Positions 7,605-14,669 are shown, counted from the first letter of the stretch. The stretch: 19,370 nucleotides of DNA from an uncultured Lachnospiraceae bacterium (GCA_947177885.1 CAMWWF010000013.1:1-19370), one strand, 5' to 3'. Numbers and translations: made by a program. The notes: generated from the sequence alone by a model not told the origin.

Positions 7605-7820
7605 GGAATTGTCCGAAAATAACTTGTGCAGATGACGCAGGATAAATTCGTACAGGCAAGGCGGAAGAAGGAGACATACCGGGGTACAAGCGTACTAAGG
7701 TACGCCGACTGATGGTGCTGTGTGCCAGTGGCACACGTCCGGCACGGACCGAAGCGGAGACCAATGCAGACTGTGCGGATTTAGACAAGTTAAATGCACA
7801 AGTTATTAATGGACAGTTCC
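7605..7820. mobile_element. MITE-like element with imperfect terminal inverted repeats
   Basis: The sequence at 7602-7630 and the reverse complement of 7795-7823 agree at 24 of 29 positions (shared cores GGAA, TGTCC and AATAACTTGTGCA). Taking the ends as GGAATTGTCC and GGACAGTTCC gives a 216-bp element flanked on both sides by TTA, consistent with a short target duplication. Inside is a hairpin GTGTGCC-AGT-GGCACAC (7720-7736) and no reading frame for a transposase. Size, inverted ends and lack of genes fit a non-autonomous miniature element moved in trans. I cannot assign it to an IS family. Confidence 0.65.
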
Positions 7821-7841
7821 TTACTGTTGCAGTTGTCAATC

Positions 7842-7887
7842 GAATGCGCTTTGTCCGGGTGCTCTGTCTCCCGGTCAAAGCGTATTC
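7842..7887. repeat. Long hairpin upstream of the amidase gene
   Basis: GAATGCGCTTTGTCCGGG (7842-7859) pairs with CCCGGTCAAAGCGTATTC (7870-7887) over 18 positions with one G-T wobble and one mismatch, around a 10-nt loop. The following bases TTGTTCTG are T-rich but not a clean U-tract. It could be the original terminator of the coiled-coil gene, now displaced by the element inserted between them, or a structure of its own. Confidence 0.55.
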
Positions 7888-7935
7888 TTGTTCTGCGCCC
7901 GGCGGCACATGTTTTCTAACGGGAGGAACTTCGGG

Positions 7936-7973
7936 CATACCTTTGACATACCTTATAGGAAAGGTATTGGGGG
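7936..7973 (+). promoter_or_regulatory. Direct repeat and hairpin next to the amidase ribosome site
   Basis: CATACCTT occurs twice 11 bp apart (7936-7943, 7947-7954), and TTGACA (7943-7948) lies across them. ATACCTT (7948-7954) also pairs with AAGGTAT (7961-7967), a 7-bp stem ending 1 nt before the GGGGG ribosome site (7969-7973). This could be an operator or a translation-control hairpin. No convincing -10 box was found for the TTGACA. Confidence 0.3.
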
Positions 7974-7980
7974 TATCTTT

Positions 7981-8514
7981 ATGGCTTTGGTGGTGATCGA
8001 TGCGGGACACGGCGGCAGTAATCCGGGAGCTGTTTATAATGGACGGCAGGAGAAGGATGATGTATTGGCGCTGGCAATGGCGGTAGGACGCATTTTGGAA
8101 CAGAATGGTATAAACGTCTATTACACCAGAACTGCCGACATTTATGAGTCTCCCTATCAGAAGGCTATGGAAGGGAATGCAATAGGTGCTGACTATTTTG
8201 TGTCCATTCATCGCAATTCCAGTCCTTATCCCAATCAGTATACAGGGGTAGAGACGCTGGTCTATAACAGGTATGGGGAGGCGGCACGCCTTGCGCGCAA
8301 CATCAATGAACGGCTGGTTCAGGTTGGATATGAAGATCAGGGTGTCAATGAGCAGACTGATCTGGTGGTATTGAACAGGACGGAGATGCCGGCGGTACTG
8401 GTGGAGGCAGGTTTTATCAACACGGATTCGGATAACCGCCTGTTTGACGAAAGATTTGATGAGACGGCCCGTGCCATTGCAGAGGGGATCCTGGAGACGA
8501 TACGGACAGTCTGA
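7981..8514 (+). CDS. N-acetylmuramoyl-L-alanine amidase (Amidase_3, zinc-dependent)
   Basis: It cleaves the bond between N-acetylmuramic acid and L-alanine in peptidoglycan. The 177-residue protein is essentially a bare catalytic domain. Zinc ligands are His10 (VVIDAGHGG), Glu24 (GRQEKDD) and His77 (VSIHRNS); the catalytic Glu142 lies in VLVEAGFINTDSDNR. No signal peptide, SH3, SPOR or LysM binding module is present, unlike most exported housekeeping amidases. It may therefore act from inside the cell, as mother-cell lytic enzymes in sporulation do (the CwlC type), or be released by lysis as phage endolysins are. No phage genes surround it. ATG 7981 has GGGGG 7 nt upstream; an upstream in-frame start at 7888 would add residues with no signal-peptide character. 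A strong terminator follows at 8615. Confidence 0.92.
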   Translation: MALVVIDAGHGGSNPGAVYNGRQEKDDVLALAMAVGRILEQNGINVYYTRTADIYESPYQKAMEGNAIGADYFVSIHRNSSPYPNQYTGVETLVYNRYGEAARLARNINERLVQVGYEDQGVNEQTDLVVLNRTEMPAVLVEAGFINTDSDNRLFDERFDETARAIAEGILETIRTV

Positions 8515-8547
8515 AGCCAAATAGTATAACAACTGATATCATATGAT

Positions 8548-8574
8548 GCATATTTCTACAAAGTACAAATATGC
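8548..8574. promoter_or_regulatory. Dyad upstream of the pst promoter, candidate operator
   Basis: GCATATTTCTAC (8548-8559) and GTACAAATATGC (8563-8574) are inverted repeats with a single mismatch around AAA. It ends 7 bp before the -35 box, where an activator would bind. It also contains the direct repeat TACAAA at 8557 and 8564. A separate 10-bp palindrome ATCATATGAT lies at 8538-8547. It may be the phosphate-response site, but it does not clearly match the Bacillus PhoP box I know. Confidence 0.4.
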
Positions 8575-8581
8575 CGATCGT

Positions 8582-8610
8582 TTGAAAATGGCCGGTCCCA
8601 ATGGTAACAT
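8582..8610 (+). promoter_or_regulatory. Promoter for pstS
   Basis: TTGAAA (8582-8587), 17 bp, TAACAT (8605-8610), with an extended TGG immediately before the -10. The start point would be near 8617, which lies inside the left arm of the hairpin at 8615-8660. Confidence 0.55.
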
Positions 8611-8614
8611 TAGG

Positions 8615-8660
8615 AACGCCTTTTGCATAAGATATAAAAATTATGTGAAAGGCGTTTTTT
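8615..8660 (+). terminator. Intrinsic terminator between the amidase gene and pstS
   Basis: AACGCCTTTTGCATAA (8615-8630) pairs with TTATGTGAAAGGCGTT (8641-8656), 16 bp with two G-T wobbles and a 10-nt loop, followed by TTTT. It should end amidase transcripts. The pstS start codon (TTG 8662) is 1 nt past the T-run, and the only Shine-Dalgarno-like bases (GAAAGG, 8647-8652) are in the right arm, so the structure may also control pstS. Confidence 0.8.
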
Positions 8661-8661
8661 A

Positions 8662-9558
8662 TTGCGAAGAGAGCTTACATATCTGGGAAGGCTGTTTGCG
8701 GGTATCTGTATAGCCGTACTGATCGGGGGTTGTAACGAGGGCTGTGGGATCAGAGAAGGTCTGGAACAGGATCCCCGATCCGCAGAGATATCTGATGTGC
8801 GGGAGCGGGATACTTTTCAGGCCGCAGGCACCATTCAGCTTGCGGGCTCCACATCTATGGATAAGCTTTCCGATGCATGGGCGGAAAGCTTCATGGAAAA
8901 ATATCCCGGCATCCATGTAAATGTTGAATTTGTGGGTTCCAGTGCGGGAATTGAGGCGGTGCTGTCCGGCAGCTCCGATATCGGCAATTCCTCCAGAAGC
9001 TTAAAACCGGACGAAAAGGCAGATGGTGTGGTGGAGAATCTGGTGGCTGTGGACGGGATAGTTATATGCGTGGATCCTTCCAACCCAATTGAAGACCTGA
9101 CCCTGCGGCAGCTTACGGATATCTATACCGGCGTTGTGACGAACTGGTCCGGGCTGGGGGGATCCGACCTTCCCGTGGTGGTGGTGGGAAGAGAGGCGGG
9201 AAGCGGTACAAGAGGCGCCTTTGAAGAGATACTGGGGGTGGCGGATCAATGCGATTACGCAAATGAGCTGGACAGCACAGGTGCCGTGATGGCAAGAGTC
9301 GCTTCCACCCCCGGGGCGATCGGGTATATCTCTCTGGACGTGGCGGATGATTCCGTAAGGATATTGTCTCTGGAGGGAGTGGAACCTTCCGCGGAAAATA
9401 TCAGGAATGGCTGTTATCTTCTGAGTCGGCCTCTTGTGATGGCGACCAGGGGCGGGATCGAGGAACAGGATGATCTGGTGCAAATGTGGTTCGATCATGT
9501 CTATAGTGAAGAAGGTCAATCAATTGCGGAACAATTGGGATTTGTCAGAGTTCGTTGA
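8662..9558 (+). CDS. pstS: PstS, phosphate-binding lipoprotein of the Pst ABC transporter
   Basis: It captures inorganic phosphate outside the cell and delivers it to the PstC-PstA channel. The 298-residue protein starts with a lipoprotein signal: MRRE, a hydrophobic stretch, then LIGGC with Cys24 as the lipid-bearing residue. Ligand-binding regions typical of the family follow: AGSTSM (about 56), FVGSSAGIEAV, DIGNSSR and GREAGSGTRGAF. Start: a stop codon at 8635-8637 is in frame, and TTG 8662 is the only start codon before the signal peptide, so it is almost forced. Its ribosome site would be GAAAGG inside a hairpin stem, 9 nt away. It is the first gene of pstSCAB. Expression is expected to rise under phosphate limitation, as is known for this system. 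Confidence 0.93.
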   Translation: MRRELTYLGRLFAGICIAVLIGGCNEGCGIREGLEQDPRSAEISDVRERDTFQAAGTIQLAGSTSMDKLSDAWAESFMEKYPGIHVNVEFVGSSAGIEAVLSGSSDIGNSSRSLKPDEKADGVVENLVAVDGIVICVDPSNPIEDLTLRQLTDIYTGVVTNWSGLGGSDLPVVVVGREAGSGTRGAFEEILGVADQCDYANELDSTGAVMARVASTPGAIGYISLDVADDSVRILSLEGVEPSAENIRNGCYLLSRPLVMATRGGIEEQDDLVQMWFDHVYSEEGQSIAEQLGFVRVR

Positions 9559-9605
9559 GGATTGCCGCTGGTCATGACATAATTGATCAGCAGAGAAAAG
9601 ACGGC

Positions 9606-9723
9606 AAAAAGAGAATGCAAGGGGAAATGGCAAAGGAAAGCCAATGAAAAAGAGAGTGCAGAGGGAAAATGGTGAAAGAACGATAAGGAAAAGAAGATTA
9701 CAGGGGGAAGACGGTGAGGAAAG
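9606..9723. repeat. Three purine-rich 41/42-bp imperfect repeats before pstC
   Basis: Units start at 9606, 9647 and 9689. Units 1 and 2 are clearly related (AAAAAGAGAATGCAAGGGG against AAAAAGAGAGTGCAGAGGG, then GAAATGG against GAAAATGG). Unit 3 (AAAAGAAGATTACAGGGGG) is more diverged, and its end supplies the GAGGA ribosome site of pstC. The strand is almost all A and G. Some units also carry ribosome-site-like and ATG sequences. Confidence 0.6.
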
Positions 9724-9736
9724 ATGGAAAGATTGA
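9644..9736 (+). CDS. Possible 30-residue leader ORF overlapping the pstC start
   Basis: ATG 9644 has AAAGGA (9632-9637) 6 nt upstream, a better-placed ribosome site than that of pstC itself. The frame runs 30 codons through the purine-rich repeats and stops at 9734-9736, overlapping the first 13 bases of pstC. The peptide is almost all charged (MKKRVQREN start, EERWKD end) and resembles no family. It may be an accident of A/G-rich sequence. Its position is what a translationally coupled leader would have. Confidence 0.2.
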   Translation: MKKRVQRENGERTIRKRRLQGEDGEERWKD

Positions 9737-10653
9737 TTACGGATGACCATAAGCGGAAAGCGCCGGTGGAGGGCGCAGCACAGGTGATCTTCACCCTTTG
9801 CGGTCTTATTGCGGTGTTTGCGGCGGTATCGGTCACAATATACATGATGATCAAAGGTCTGCCTGCCATCTTTAAAGTGGGATTAAAGGAGATTTTCTTC
9901 AGCGGTGTGTGGAAGCCTGTGGCTGAGGAACCGGAATACGGAATCCTGTACATAATATTGACCTCTGTCTTCGGTACGATGCTGGCGGTGCTGATCGGTG
10001 TACCGTCAGGAATTCTGACGGCAGTTTTTCTGGCGGAACTGTCCGACGGCAAGATGGCTGCCGCAGCAGGGTTTGCGGTGGAGCTGCTGGCGGGCATTCC
10101 TTCGGTGATATACGGTTTGCTGGGAATATATCTGTTGAATCCCCTGATGTATAAGCTGGAGAGGAAATTGTTTGCCGGTTCGCAGACACATCAGTTTACA
10201 GGCGGCGCAAATCTTCTTTCCGCTGTGCTGGTTCTTGCTGTCATGATCCTGCCCACGGTGATCAGCATCAGTGAGGCGGCCATCCGGTCGGTGCATCCCG
10301 ATATCAAGGCGGCATCTCTGGCATTGGGCGCTTCCCCCTTACAGACTGTTTTTCGATCCGTCCTGCCGGCGGCAAAGTCCGGCGTGGCGACGGCAGTCGT
10401 CTTGGGAGTGGGAAGGGCGATCGGTGAGACAATGGCCATCACGCTGGTGTCAGGAAACAGCGTGAACATACCTCTGCCTTTTCATTCGGTGCGGTTTCTG
10501 ACTACGGCCATTGTCAGTGAGATGGGGTATTCGCAGGGGACGCACAGAGAGGTGCTTTTTACCATAGGGCTTGTCCTGTTTGCATTTATCGTTCTGGTCA
10601 ATATTGCATTAAATCATATTTTGAAAAAAGGTAACGGTTCGGCTTTAAAATAA
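9724..10653 (+). CDS. pstC: PstC, phosphate ABC transporter permease
   Basis: One of the two membrane subunits forming the phosphate channel, 309 residues. About six transmembrane helices are seen: near 22-45, 76-100, 112-140, 165-185, 215-245 and 280-302. The cytoplasmic loop that docks on the ATPase is visible as IKAASLALGASPLQTVFRSV followed by VGRAIGETMA (about 193-243), typical of PstC. The ATG follows GAGGA (9716-9720) by only 3 nt, a short spacing, and overlaps the small upstream frame, so coupled translation is possible. The gap from pstS is 165 bp, unusually long inside a pst operon and filled by repeats. The stop codon lies next to the pstA ribosome site. Confidence 0.94.
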   Translation: MERLITDDHKRKAPVEGAAQVIFTLCGLIAVFAAVSVTIYMMIKGLPAIFKVGLKEIFFSGVWKPVAEEPEYGILYIILTSVFGTMLAVLIGVPSGILTAVFLAELSDGKMAAAAGFAVELLAGIPSVIYGLLGIYLLNPLMYKLERKLFAGSQTHQFTGGANLLSAVLVLAVMILPTVISISEAAIRSVHPDIKAASLALGASPLQTVFRSVLPAAKSGVATAVVLGVGRAIGETMAITLVSGNSVNIPLPFHSVRFLTTAIVSEMGYSQGTHREVLFTIGLVLFAFIVLVNIALNHILKKGNGSALK

Positions 10654-10665
10654 GGGGAGAGCGGC

Positions 10666-11604
10666 ATGCCTTCCGAAATGGGAGTGAAGTGTTATGGAAA
10701 GGGAAACAATGGAAAATTGAGCGGATCACTGTATCAGAAACATATTCACCCGGCGGAGCTGTTTCTGCAGGCCGCGATCTATGGCGCGGCTTCCGTGGTG
10801 GCAGTACTGCTTTTGGGAATCATCGGCTATGTCTTTGTCAGGGGCACCCCTGCGGTAAGCTGGGATTTTCTGACCTCCGTCACAAGCACTCTAAAGCGGA
10901 CATCGGGGATCGCCGGCAATCTGGTAAACACTCTGTATGTGGTCGTTATGACGCTCCTGATCGCCGCTCCGGCAGGGGTGGGAGCGGCAATTTACATAAA
11001 CGAATATGCGAAACCGGGCAGACTTGTGAACCTGATCGAGCTTACCACGGAAATATTGTCCGGTATACCTTCCGTCCTCTATGGATTGTTTGGAATGGCA
11101 TTTTTTGGAGAGACACTGCATCTGGACTATTCTCTGCTGAGAGGGGCACTGACGCTGTCCCTGATGGTGCTTCCGCTGATCATACGCAGTACGCAGGAGG
11201 CTTTGCGGACGGTGCCGGAGAGTTACCGGAGCGGGGCCCTGGGAATGGGGGCCGCCAGATGGTACATGATCCGCACTGTGCTTCTTCCCACTGCCATGCC
11301 GGGGATACTGACGGGAATCATTCTGTCCGTGGGCAGGATCGTGGGAGAATCCGCGGCGCTTCTGTTTACCGCGGGAAGCGGCAGACTTCTGCCCGGACTG
11401 GGGAACGGTCCGGCGGAGGGGCTGCGGGAGCTTGGCGCCAAGGTGCTGGAATCAGGAGGAACACTGACGGTAGAATTGTATCTGCAGATGCAGAACGGGC
11501 GATATGATATTGCCTTCGGTACAGGATGTGTATTGATAATTATCATGCTGATCATAAATCTGCTGATGAAAGTGGCTGCATCTGTGAAACATTCAAAAAA
11601 ATGA
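10666..11604 (+). CDS. pstA: PstA, phosphate ABC transporter permease
   Basis: The second channel subunit, 312 residues. The hydrophilic first 30 residues are followed by membrane helices at about 36-60, 87-112, 125-150, 158-175, 210-235 and 283-305. The ATPase-docking loop reads YRSGALGMGAARWYMIRTVL then VGRIVGESAAL (about 186-232), characteristic of PstA. ATG 10666 has GGGGAG (10654-10659) 6 nt upstream, so this start is well supported, 12 bp after the pstC stop. It pairs with PstC and is driven by PstB. Confidence 0.94.
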   Translation: MPSEMGVKCYGKGNNGKLSGSLYQKHIHPAELFLQAAIYGAASVVAVLLLGIIGYVFVRGTPAVSWDFLTSVTSTLKRTSGIAGNLVNTLYVVVMTLLIAAPAGVGAAIYINEYAKPGRLVNLIELTTEILSGIPSVLYGLFGMAFFGETLHLDYSLLRGALTLSLMVLPLIIRSTQEALRTVPESYRSGALGMGAARWYMIRTVLLPTAMPGILTGIILSVGRIVGESAALLFTAGSGRLLPGLGNGPAEGLRELGAKVLESGGTLTVELYLQMQNGRYDIAFGTGCVLIIIMLIINLLMKVAASVKHSKK

Positions 11605-11613
11605 AGGGATCTG

Positions 11614-12429
11614 GTGTGCTGTATCGACCCATTGTACTCGAAAGCGGTCAGAAAAAGGCATGATATTAAAATGGTAAACGGTAAAATCTCGGTAAAGCAT
11701 CTGAATCTCTATTACGGGAAGGATCATGCGCTCAAGAATGTGGATATGGAGATCAGGGACCGCGCTGTGACGGCTCTGATCGGGCCCAGCGGCTGCGGAA
11801 AGTCCACCTTTTTAAAATGCATTAACCGAATGAACGATATGGTCAGAAATGTGAGGATCGAGGGCCGGATCCTTTTAGATGGAGAGGATATCTATGACAG
11901 GAGAGTGGATATCACATTGCTCCGTAAAAAGGTGGGAATGGTATTTCAGCAGCCCACGCCTTTTCCCATGAGTATTTATGATAACATTGCATACGGTCCC
12001 AGGATCCACGGGATCAGGTCAAAGCGGGAGCTTGACGGGATCGTGGAGGAAGCGCTGGATGGTGCTGCGATCCTGGAGGAGGTGAAGGACTGTCTGAACA
12101 GACCGGCATTGGGATTATCCGGTGGGCAGCAGCAAAGGCTGTGCATTGCCAGAGCTCTGGCGGTGGAACCGGAGGTCCTTCTTATGGATGAGCCCACATC
12201 GGCATTGGATCCGGTCTCCACATTAAAGATCGAGGAATTGATGAAGAATCTGAAGAAAAAGTATGCTGTGGTAGTGGTGACACATAATATGCAGCAGGCG
12301 GCGAGGGTATCGGACGACACTGCTTTTTTTCTGACAGGGGAGGTGGTTGAGTTCGGAGCTACTCACATCATATTCACAAGACCTGCGGAGAGACTGACGA
12401 AGGATTATATCCTTGGGCGTTTCGGGTAA
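11614..12429 (+). CDS. pstB: PstB, phosphate ABC transporter ATPase
   Basis: It hydrolyses ATP on the cytoplasmic side to drive phosphate import. Motifs (numbered from the GTG at 11614): Walker [10 protein letters not shown] at 57-65, Q-loop [11 protein letters not shown], signature LSGGQQQR from 168, Walker [12 protein letters not shown] with Asp192/Glu193, and the H-loop in [21 protein letters not shown] is typical of PstB. Start: GTG 11614 has AAGGG 5 nt upstream. ATG 11671 would give 252 residues, closer to the usual length, but its AAAGG is 12 nt away, so the start is ambiguous by 19 residues. It is the last gene of the operon: the usual phoU does not follow, and a convergent gene comes next. 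Confidence 0.95.
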   Translation: MCCIDPLYSKAVRKRHDIKMVNGKISVKHLNLYYGKDHALKNVDMEIRDRAVTALIGPSGCGKSTFLKCINRMNDMVRNVRIEGRILLDGEDIYDRRVDITLLRKKVGMVFQQPTPFPMSIYDNIAYGPRIHGIRSKRELDGIVEEALDGAAILEEVKDCLNRPALGLSGGQQQRLCIARALAVEPEVLLMDEPTSALDPVSTLKIEELMKNLKKKYAVVVVTHNMQQAARVSDDTAFFLTGEVVEFGATHIIFTRPAERLTKDYILGRFG

Positions 12430-12746
12430 TGATCGGGCAGAGAAGATTCCTCTTCCCCTGCACGCGCGCCGGGCACCCGTCAGCTTGCCGACATATTTCA
12501 TTTGGGTGCCTGAGTGCATGAAAAGGCCCTGTCGGCGGAGGCGCTGACAGGGCTCTGGCATCCATATGCAAATGATAAAGTACTTTCGAAAGAAACAGGA
12601 ACCCGGAAGGCTTTTGGAGCCGTGTGTCTTTCCAAGCCTGCTGTTTTGCGGGAAACACATCTGCCGGAAAGCAAATTTAAAACATGCTCCGATCCTGTTA
12701 TGCGTCAGGTAGTGTATTCTTTAGATCAGGCGCCGCAAGCCGTGGT
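12430..12746. other. Convergent intergenic region between pstB and the CBS-domain gene
   Basis: 317 bp between two convergent genes. The only clear structure is the hairpin at 12526-12553. No U-tract terminator for pstB was seen on the plus strand. Frames of 90-145 codons run through here on both strands, but none has a ribosome site or recognisable protein, and none is called. Confidence 0.5.
12520..12553 (-). terminator. Probable terminator of the minus-strand CBS-domain gene
   Basis: GCCCTGTCGGCG (12526-12537) and CGCTGACAGGGC (12542-12553) form a 12-bp stem with one G-T wobble and loop GAGG. Read on the minus strand it is followed by CTTTT, so it fits a minus-strand terminator, though it lies about 190 bp beyond the stop codon. 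On the plus strand it lacks a T-run but might still slow pstB transcripts. Confidence 0.55.
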
Positions 12747-14054
12747 TCAGGAAGCGTTCTCCTCAGATTTCTCTCCGGATGCCTCCGGATCTTCCTCTTC
12801 CCCGTATGCCTCCGGCAGGGTCATCAGCACCTTTACGATACGGTTCTGTTCAATTCCCTGTACTTTTAAGTGGATACCGTTCTCAAGAGTCACTTCCTCA
12901 TTATCCTCGGGAAGACGGTCCAGGCACTCAATGATCAGACCGCCGATGGAATCGTAATCCTCACTGTCGAGGTCCGTGTCGAGCTCGTCATTGATATCAT
13001 CCAGCTTCATACTGCCTTCGACGAGATAAGTGTTCTCGTCCAGTTCCTGAATCAGTTCCTCTTCATCCCCGTCATATTCGTCACGGATCTCGCCCACGAT
13101 CTCTTCCAACAGATCCTCCAGCGTGATCATGCCCACGGTGGCGCCGTATTCGTTTAAGACAAAGGTGACATTGGTGGTCGTCTCCCGCAGTTCATACAGA
13201 AGGTCGGCAACCTTTTTGAACTCATATGTATAATGGGCATCCCTCAGAATGTCTTTCACATGGAAATTGTCCTCGTCCTCGCAGAGAATAAAGTCTTTGA
13301 TGTTGATGAGTCCTATGATGTTGTCATTGTCGTCCTGATAGACGGGAAGACGGGTATACATGGACTCGCGGAAGATGGACATAACCTCACTGTAGCTGTC
13401 GTTGATGTCTACTGTCACCATATTGATCCTGGGGATCATGATATCCTTCGCCTGGGCATCGGAAAAATCGAACACATTGTAGATCATCTCGCGCTCTTCC
13501 GACTCGATCACTCCGTCTTCGTGGCTTACCTCCACATAAGTCCGCAGCTCCGCCTCGGTCATGGTGGTGATCTTCTTGGTGGGATCGATGTGCAGCAGAC
13601 GCAAAATGCCGTTTGACATTTTGTCTACAATATAAATAACAGGCGTCATTACCTGCATCAATCCATAGATTATTCCGCTGTAGGCCAGGGAAATCTTTTC
13701 GGAGGAAAGCATGGCCCATGTCTTGGGGACGATCTCACCGCAGAGCAGGACGACGATCGTCAGGATACCGGTTGCAATACCTGTGGCCAGATTGATCCGC
13801 ATTGCGAGAGTAGTGGCAAGGGAAGAAGCTGTAAGGTTTACAATATTGTTACCGATCAGAATGCTGCTGAGCATTTTGCTGTAATTTTCCAGTATCTTAT
13901 TGACTCTGGCGGCGCGTTTGCTGCCTTCTTCCTCGAGAGTGCGCATCCGCACACGATTGACAGTCGAAAAAGCTGTTTCGGCTGAAGAGAAAAAACCTGA
14001 CAGAAAAACAAGAAAAACTACAATAATAAGTTGTATGACACCTGGGGCATCCAA
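12747..14054 (-). CDS. CNNM/CorC (HlyC) family membrane protein with CBS domains
   Basis: 435 residues in the standard three-part layout. The N-terminal CNNM (DUF21) membrane domain has helices about 6-28, 62-85, 92-115 and 125-146, with SSAETAFS at 23-30, ILIGNNIVN at 65-73 and GEIVPKTWA at 106-114. A CBS-domain pair follows from about 205 to 330 (MIPRINMVTVDIND, then TNVTFVLNEYGATVGMITLEDLLEEIVGEI). The C-terminal CorC_HlyC domain is at about 350-420, with an acidic tail. Relatives are implicated in magnesium or divalent-cation efflux and resistance (for example MpfA in Bacillus); older annotations say hemolysin. The start is TTG at 14054, with AGGAG 10 nt upstream and a run of eight T between; no in-frame ATG is near. 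It has its own promoter and is convergent with pst. Confidence 0.92.
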   Translation of the reverse strand: MDAPGVIQLIIVVFLVFLSGFFSSAETAFSTVNRVRMRTLEEEGSKRAARVNKILENYSKMLSSILIGNNIVNLTASSLATTLAMRINLATGIATGILTIVVLLCGEIVPKTWAMLSSEKISLAYSGIIYGLMQVMTPVIYIVDKMSNGILRLLHIDPTKKITTMTEAELRTYVEVSHEDGVIESEEREMIYNVFDFSDAQAKDIMIPRINMVTVDINDSYSEVMSIFRESMYTRLPVYQDDNDNIIGLINIKDFILCEDEDNFHVKDILRDAHYTYEFKKVADLLYELRETTTNVTFVLNEYGATVGMITLEDLLEEIVGEIRDEYDGDEEELIQELDENTYLVEGSMKLDDINDELDTDLDSEDYDSIGGLIIECLDRLPEDNEEVTLENGIHLKVQGIEQNRIVKVLMTLPEAYGEEEDPEASGEKSEENAS

Positions 14055-14090
14055 AAAAAATCCACTCCTTTTTTAATATATTTTCTGTTA

Positions 14091-14119
14091 AATATACCTT
14101 ATCATATACTTGTTGTCAA
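14091..14119 (-). promoter_or_regulatory. Promoter for the CBS-domain membrane protein
   Basis: On the minus strand: TTGACA (complement of 14114-14119), exactly 17 bp, TATATT (complement of 14091-14096). The -35 is a perfect match. Transcription would start near 14084, giving a leader of about 30 nt to the TTG start. Confidence 0.75.
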
Positions 14120-14181
14120 GTTTGCAGACGTCACTGCATATTATTTTATAGAAAATTTATAGATACACAGGGAGGTTGCAG

Positions 14182-14559
14182 ATGGAACAGACGACAAATC
14201 AGGGAGACATACCCATTCTGTTTCTTTTAAAGACGTTGCTTTTTTCTTACATATTGACGGGAGCGTTTCTGGCGCTGCTGGCTTTTCTGCTCTATAAAGT
14301 AGGATTGACGGAGAGCATTGTCTCCATTGTCATTATCGCCATTTATGTGGCAGCCACTTTTTTTGCCGGCTTTGTAGCCGGGAAAAGACTGGGAAACAGG
14401 AAGTTCTTATGGGGATTGTTGATGGGGAGTGCCTATTTCCTTGTGCTGCTGGGAATATCCATGGTAATGGGAGAGCCTGCGGGACAGCTGGGTGATTCCG
14501 TTGTCACCACACTCGTACTATGTGCCGCAGGCGGGATGCTTGGGGGAATGTTCAGCTGA
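14182..14559 (+). CDS. TIGR04086/DUF3792 family small membrane protein
   Basis: 125 residues with four predicted membrane helices (about 17-40, 45-67, 75-97 and 106-123) and short loops; GFVAGKRLGNRKFLWG lies between helices 2 and 3. This matches the DUF3792 (YrzE-like, TIGR04086) family, which I recall lying beside the SCIFF peptide and SecDF genes in Clostridia. No function is known to me. ATG 14182 was chosen because GGGAGG (14170-14175) is 6 nt upstream; a TTG at 14176 overlaps that site. It is divergent from the CBS-domain gene. Its conserved position beside scfA could mean a role in handling or exporting the modified peptide, but that is only inference. Confidence 0.82.
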   Translation: MEQTTNQGDIPILFLLKTLLFSYILTGAFLALLAFLLYKVGLTESIVSIVIIAIYVAATFFAGFVAGKRLGNRKFLWGLLMGSAYFLVLLGISMVMGEPAGQLGDSVVTTLVLCAAGGMLGGMFS

Positions 14560-14641
14560 GGAGAACTGCCGGGGAAACTGCGTTCGGCCGTATTTCGAAT
14601 CAGTTTTCAGGCCAAATTTCCAAATCGATCAAAAAAAGACT

Positions 14642-14669
14642 TTTACAAATGAGTTTTATATGATATAAT
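14642..14669 (+). promoter_or_regulatory. Strong promoter for scfA
   Basis: TTTACA (14642-14647), 16 bp, TATAAT (14664-14669) with TGA just before it, giving a perfect extended -10. Transcription would start near 14676, about 50 nt before the scfA ATG. A strong separate promoter fits a precursor peptide made in excess of its maturase. Confidence 0.75.

Noticed and set aside
7712..7996. 94-codon frame across the MITE-like element
   Set aside because: It crosses the end of the element and the hairpin beyond; the amidase has its own well-placed start at 7981.
7981..8514. Prophage endolysin
   Set aside because: The domain and size would fit, but no holin, tail or other phage gene is nearby, so a cellular amidase is at least as likely.
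12514..12957. 147-codon plus-strand frame between pstB and the CBS-domain gene
   Set aside because: It overlaps the coding end of the minus-strand gene and the terminator hairpin; no homology recognised.
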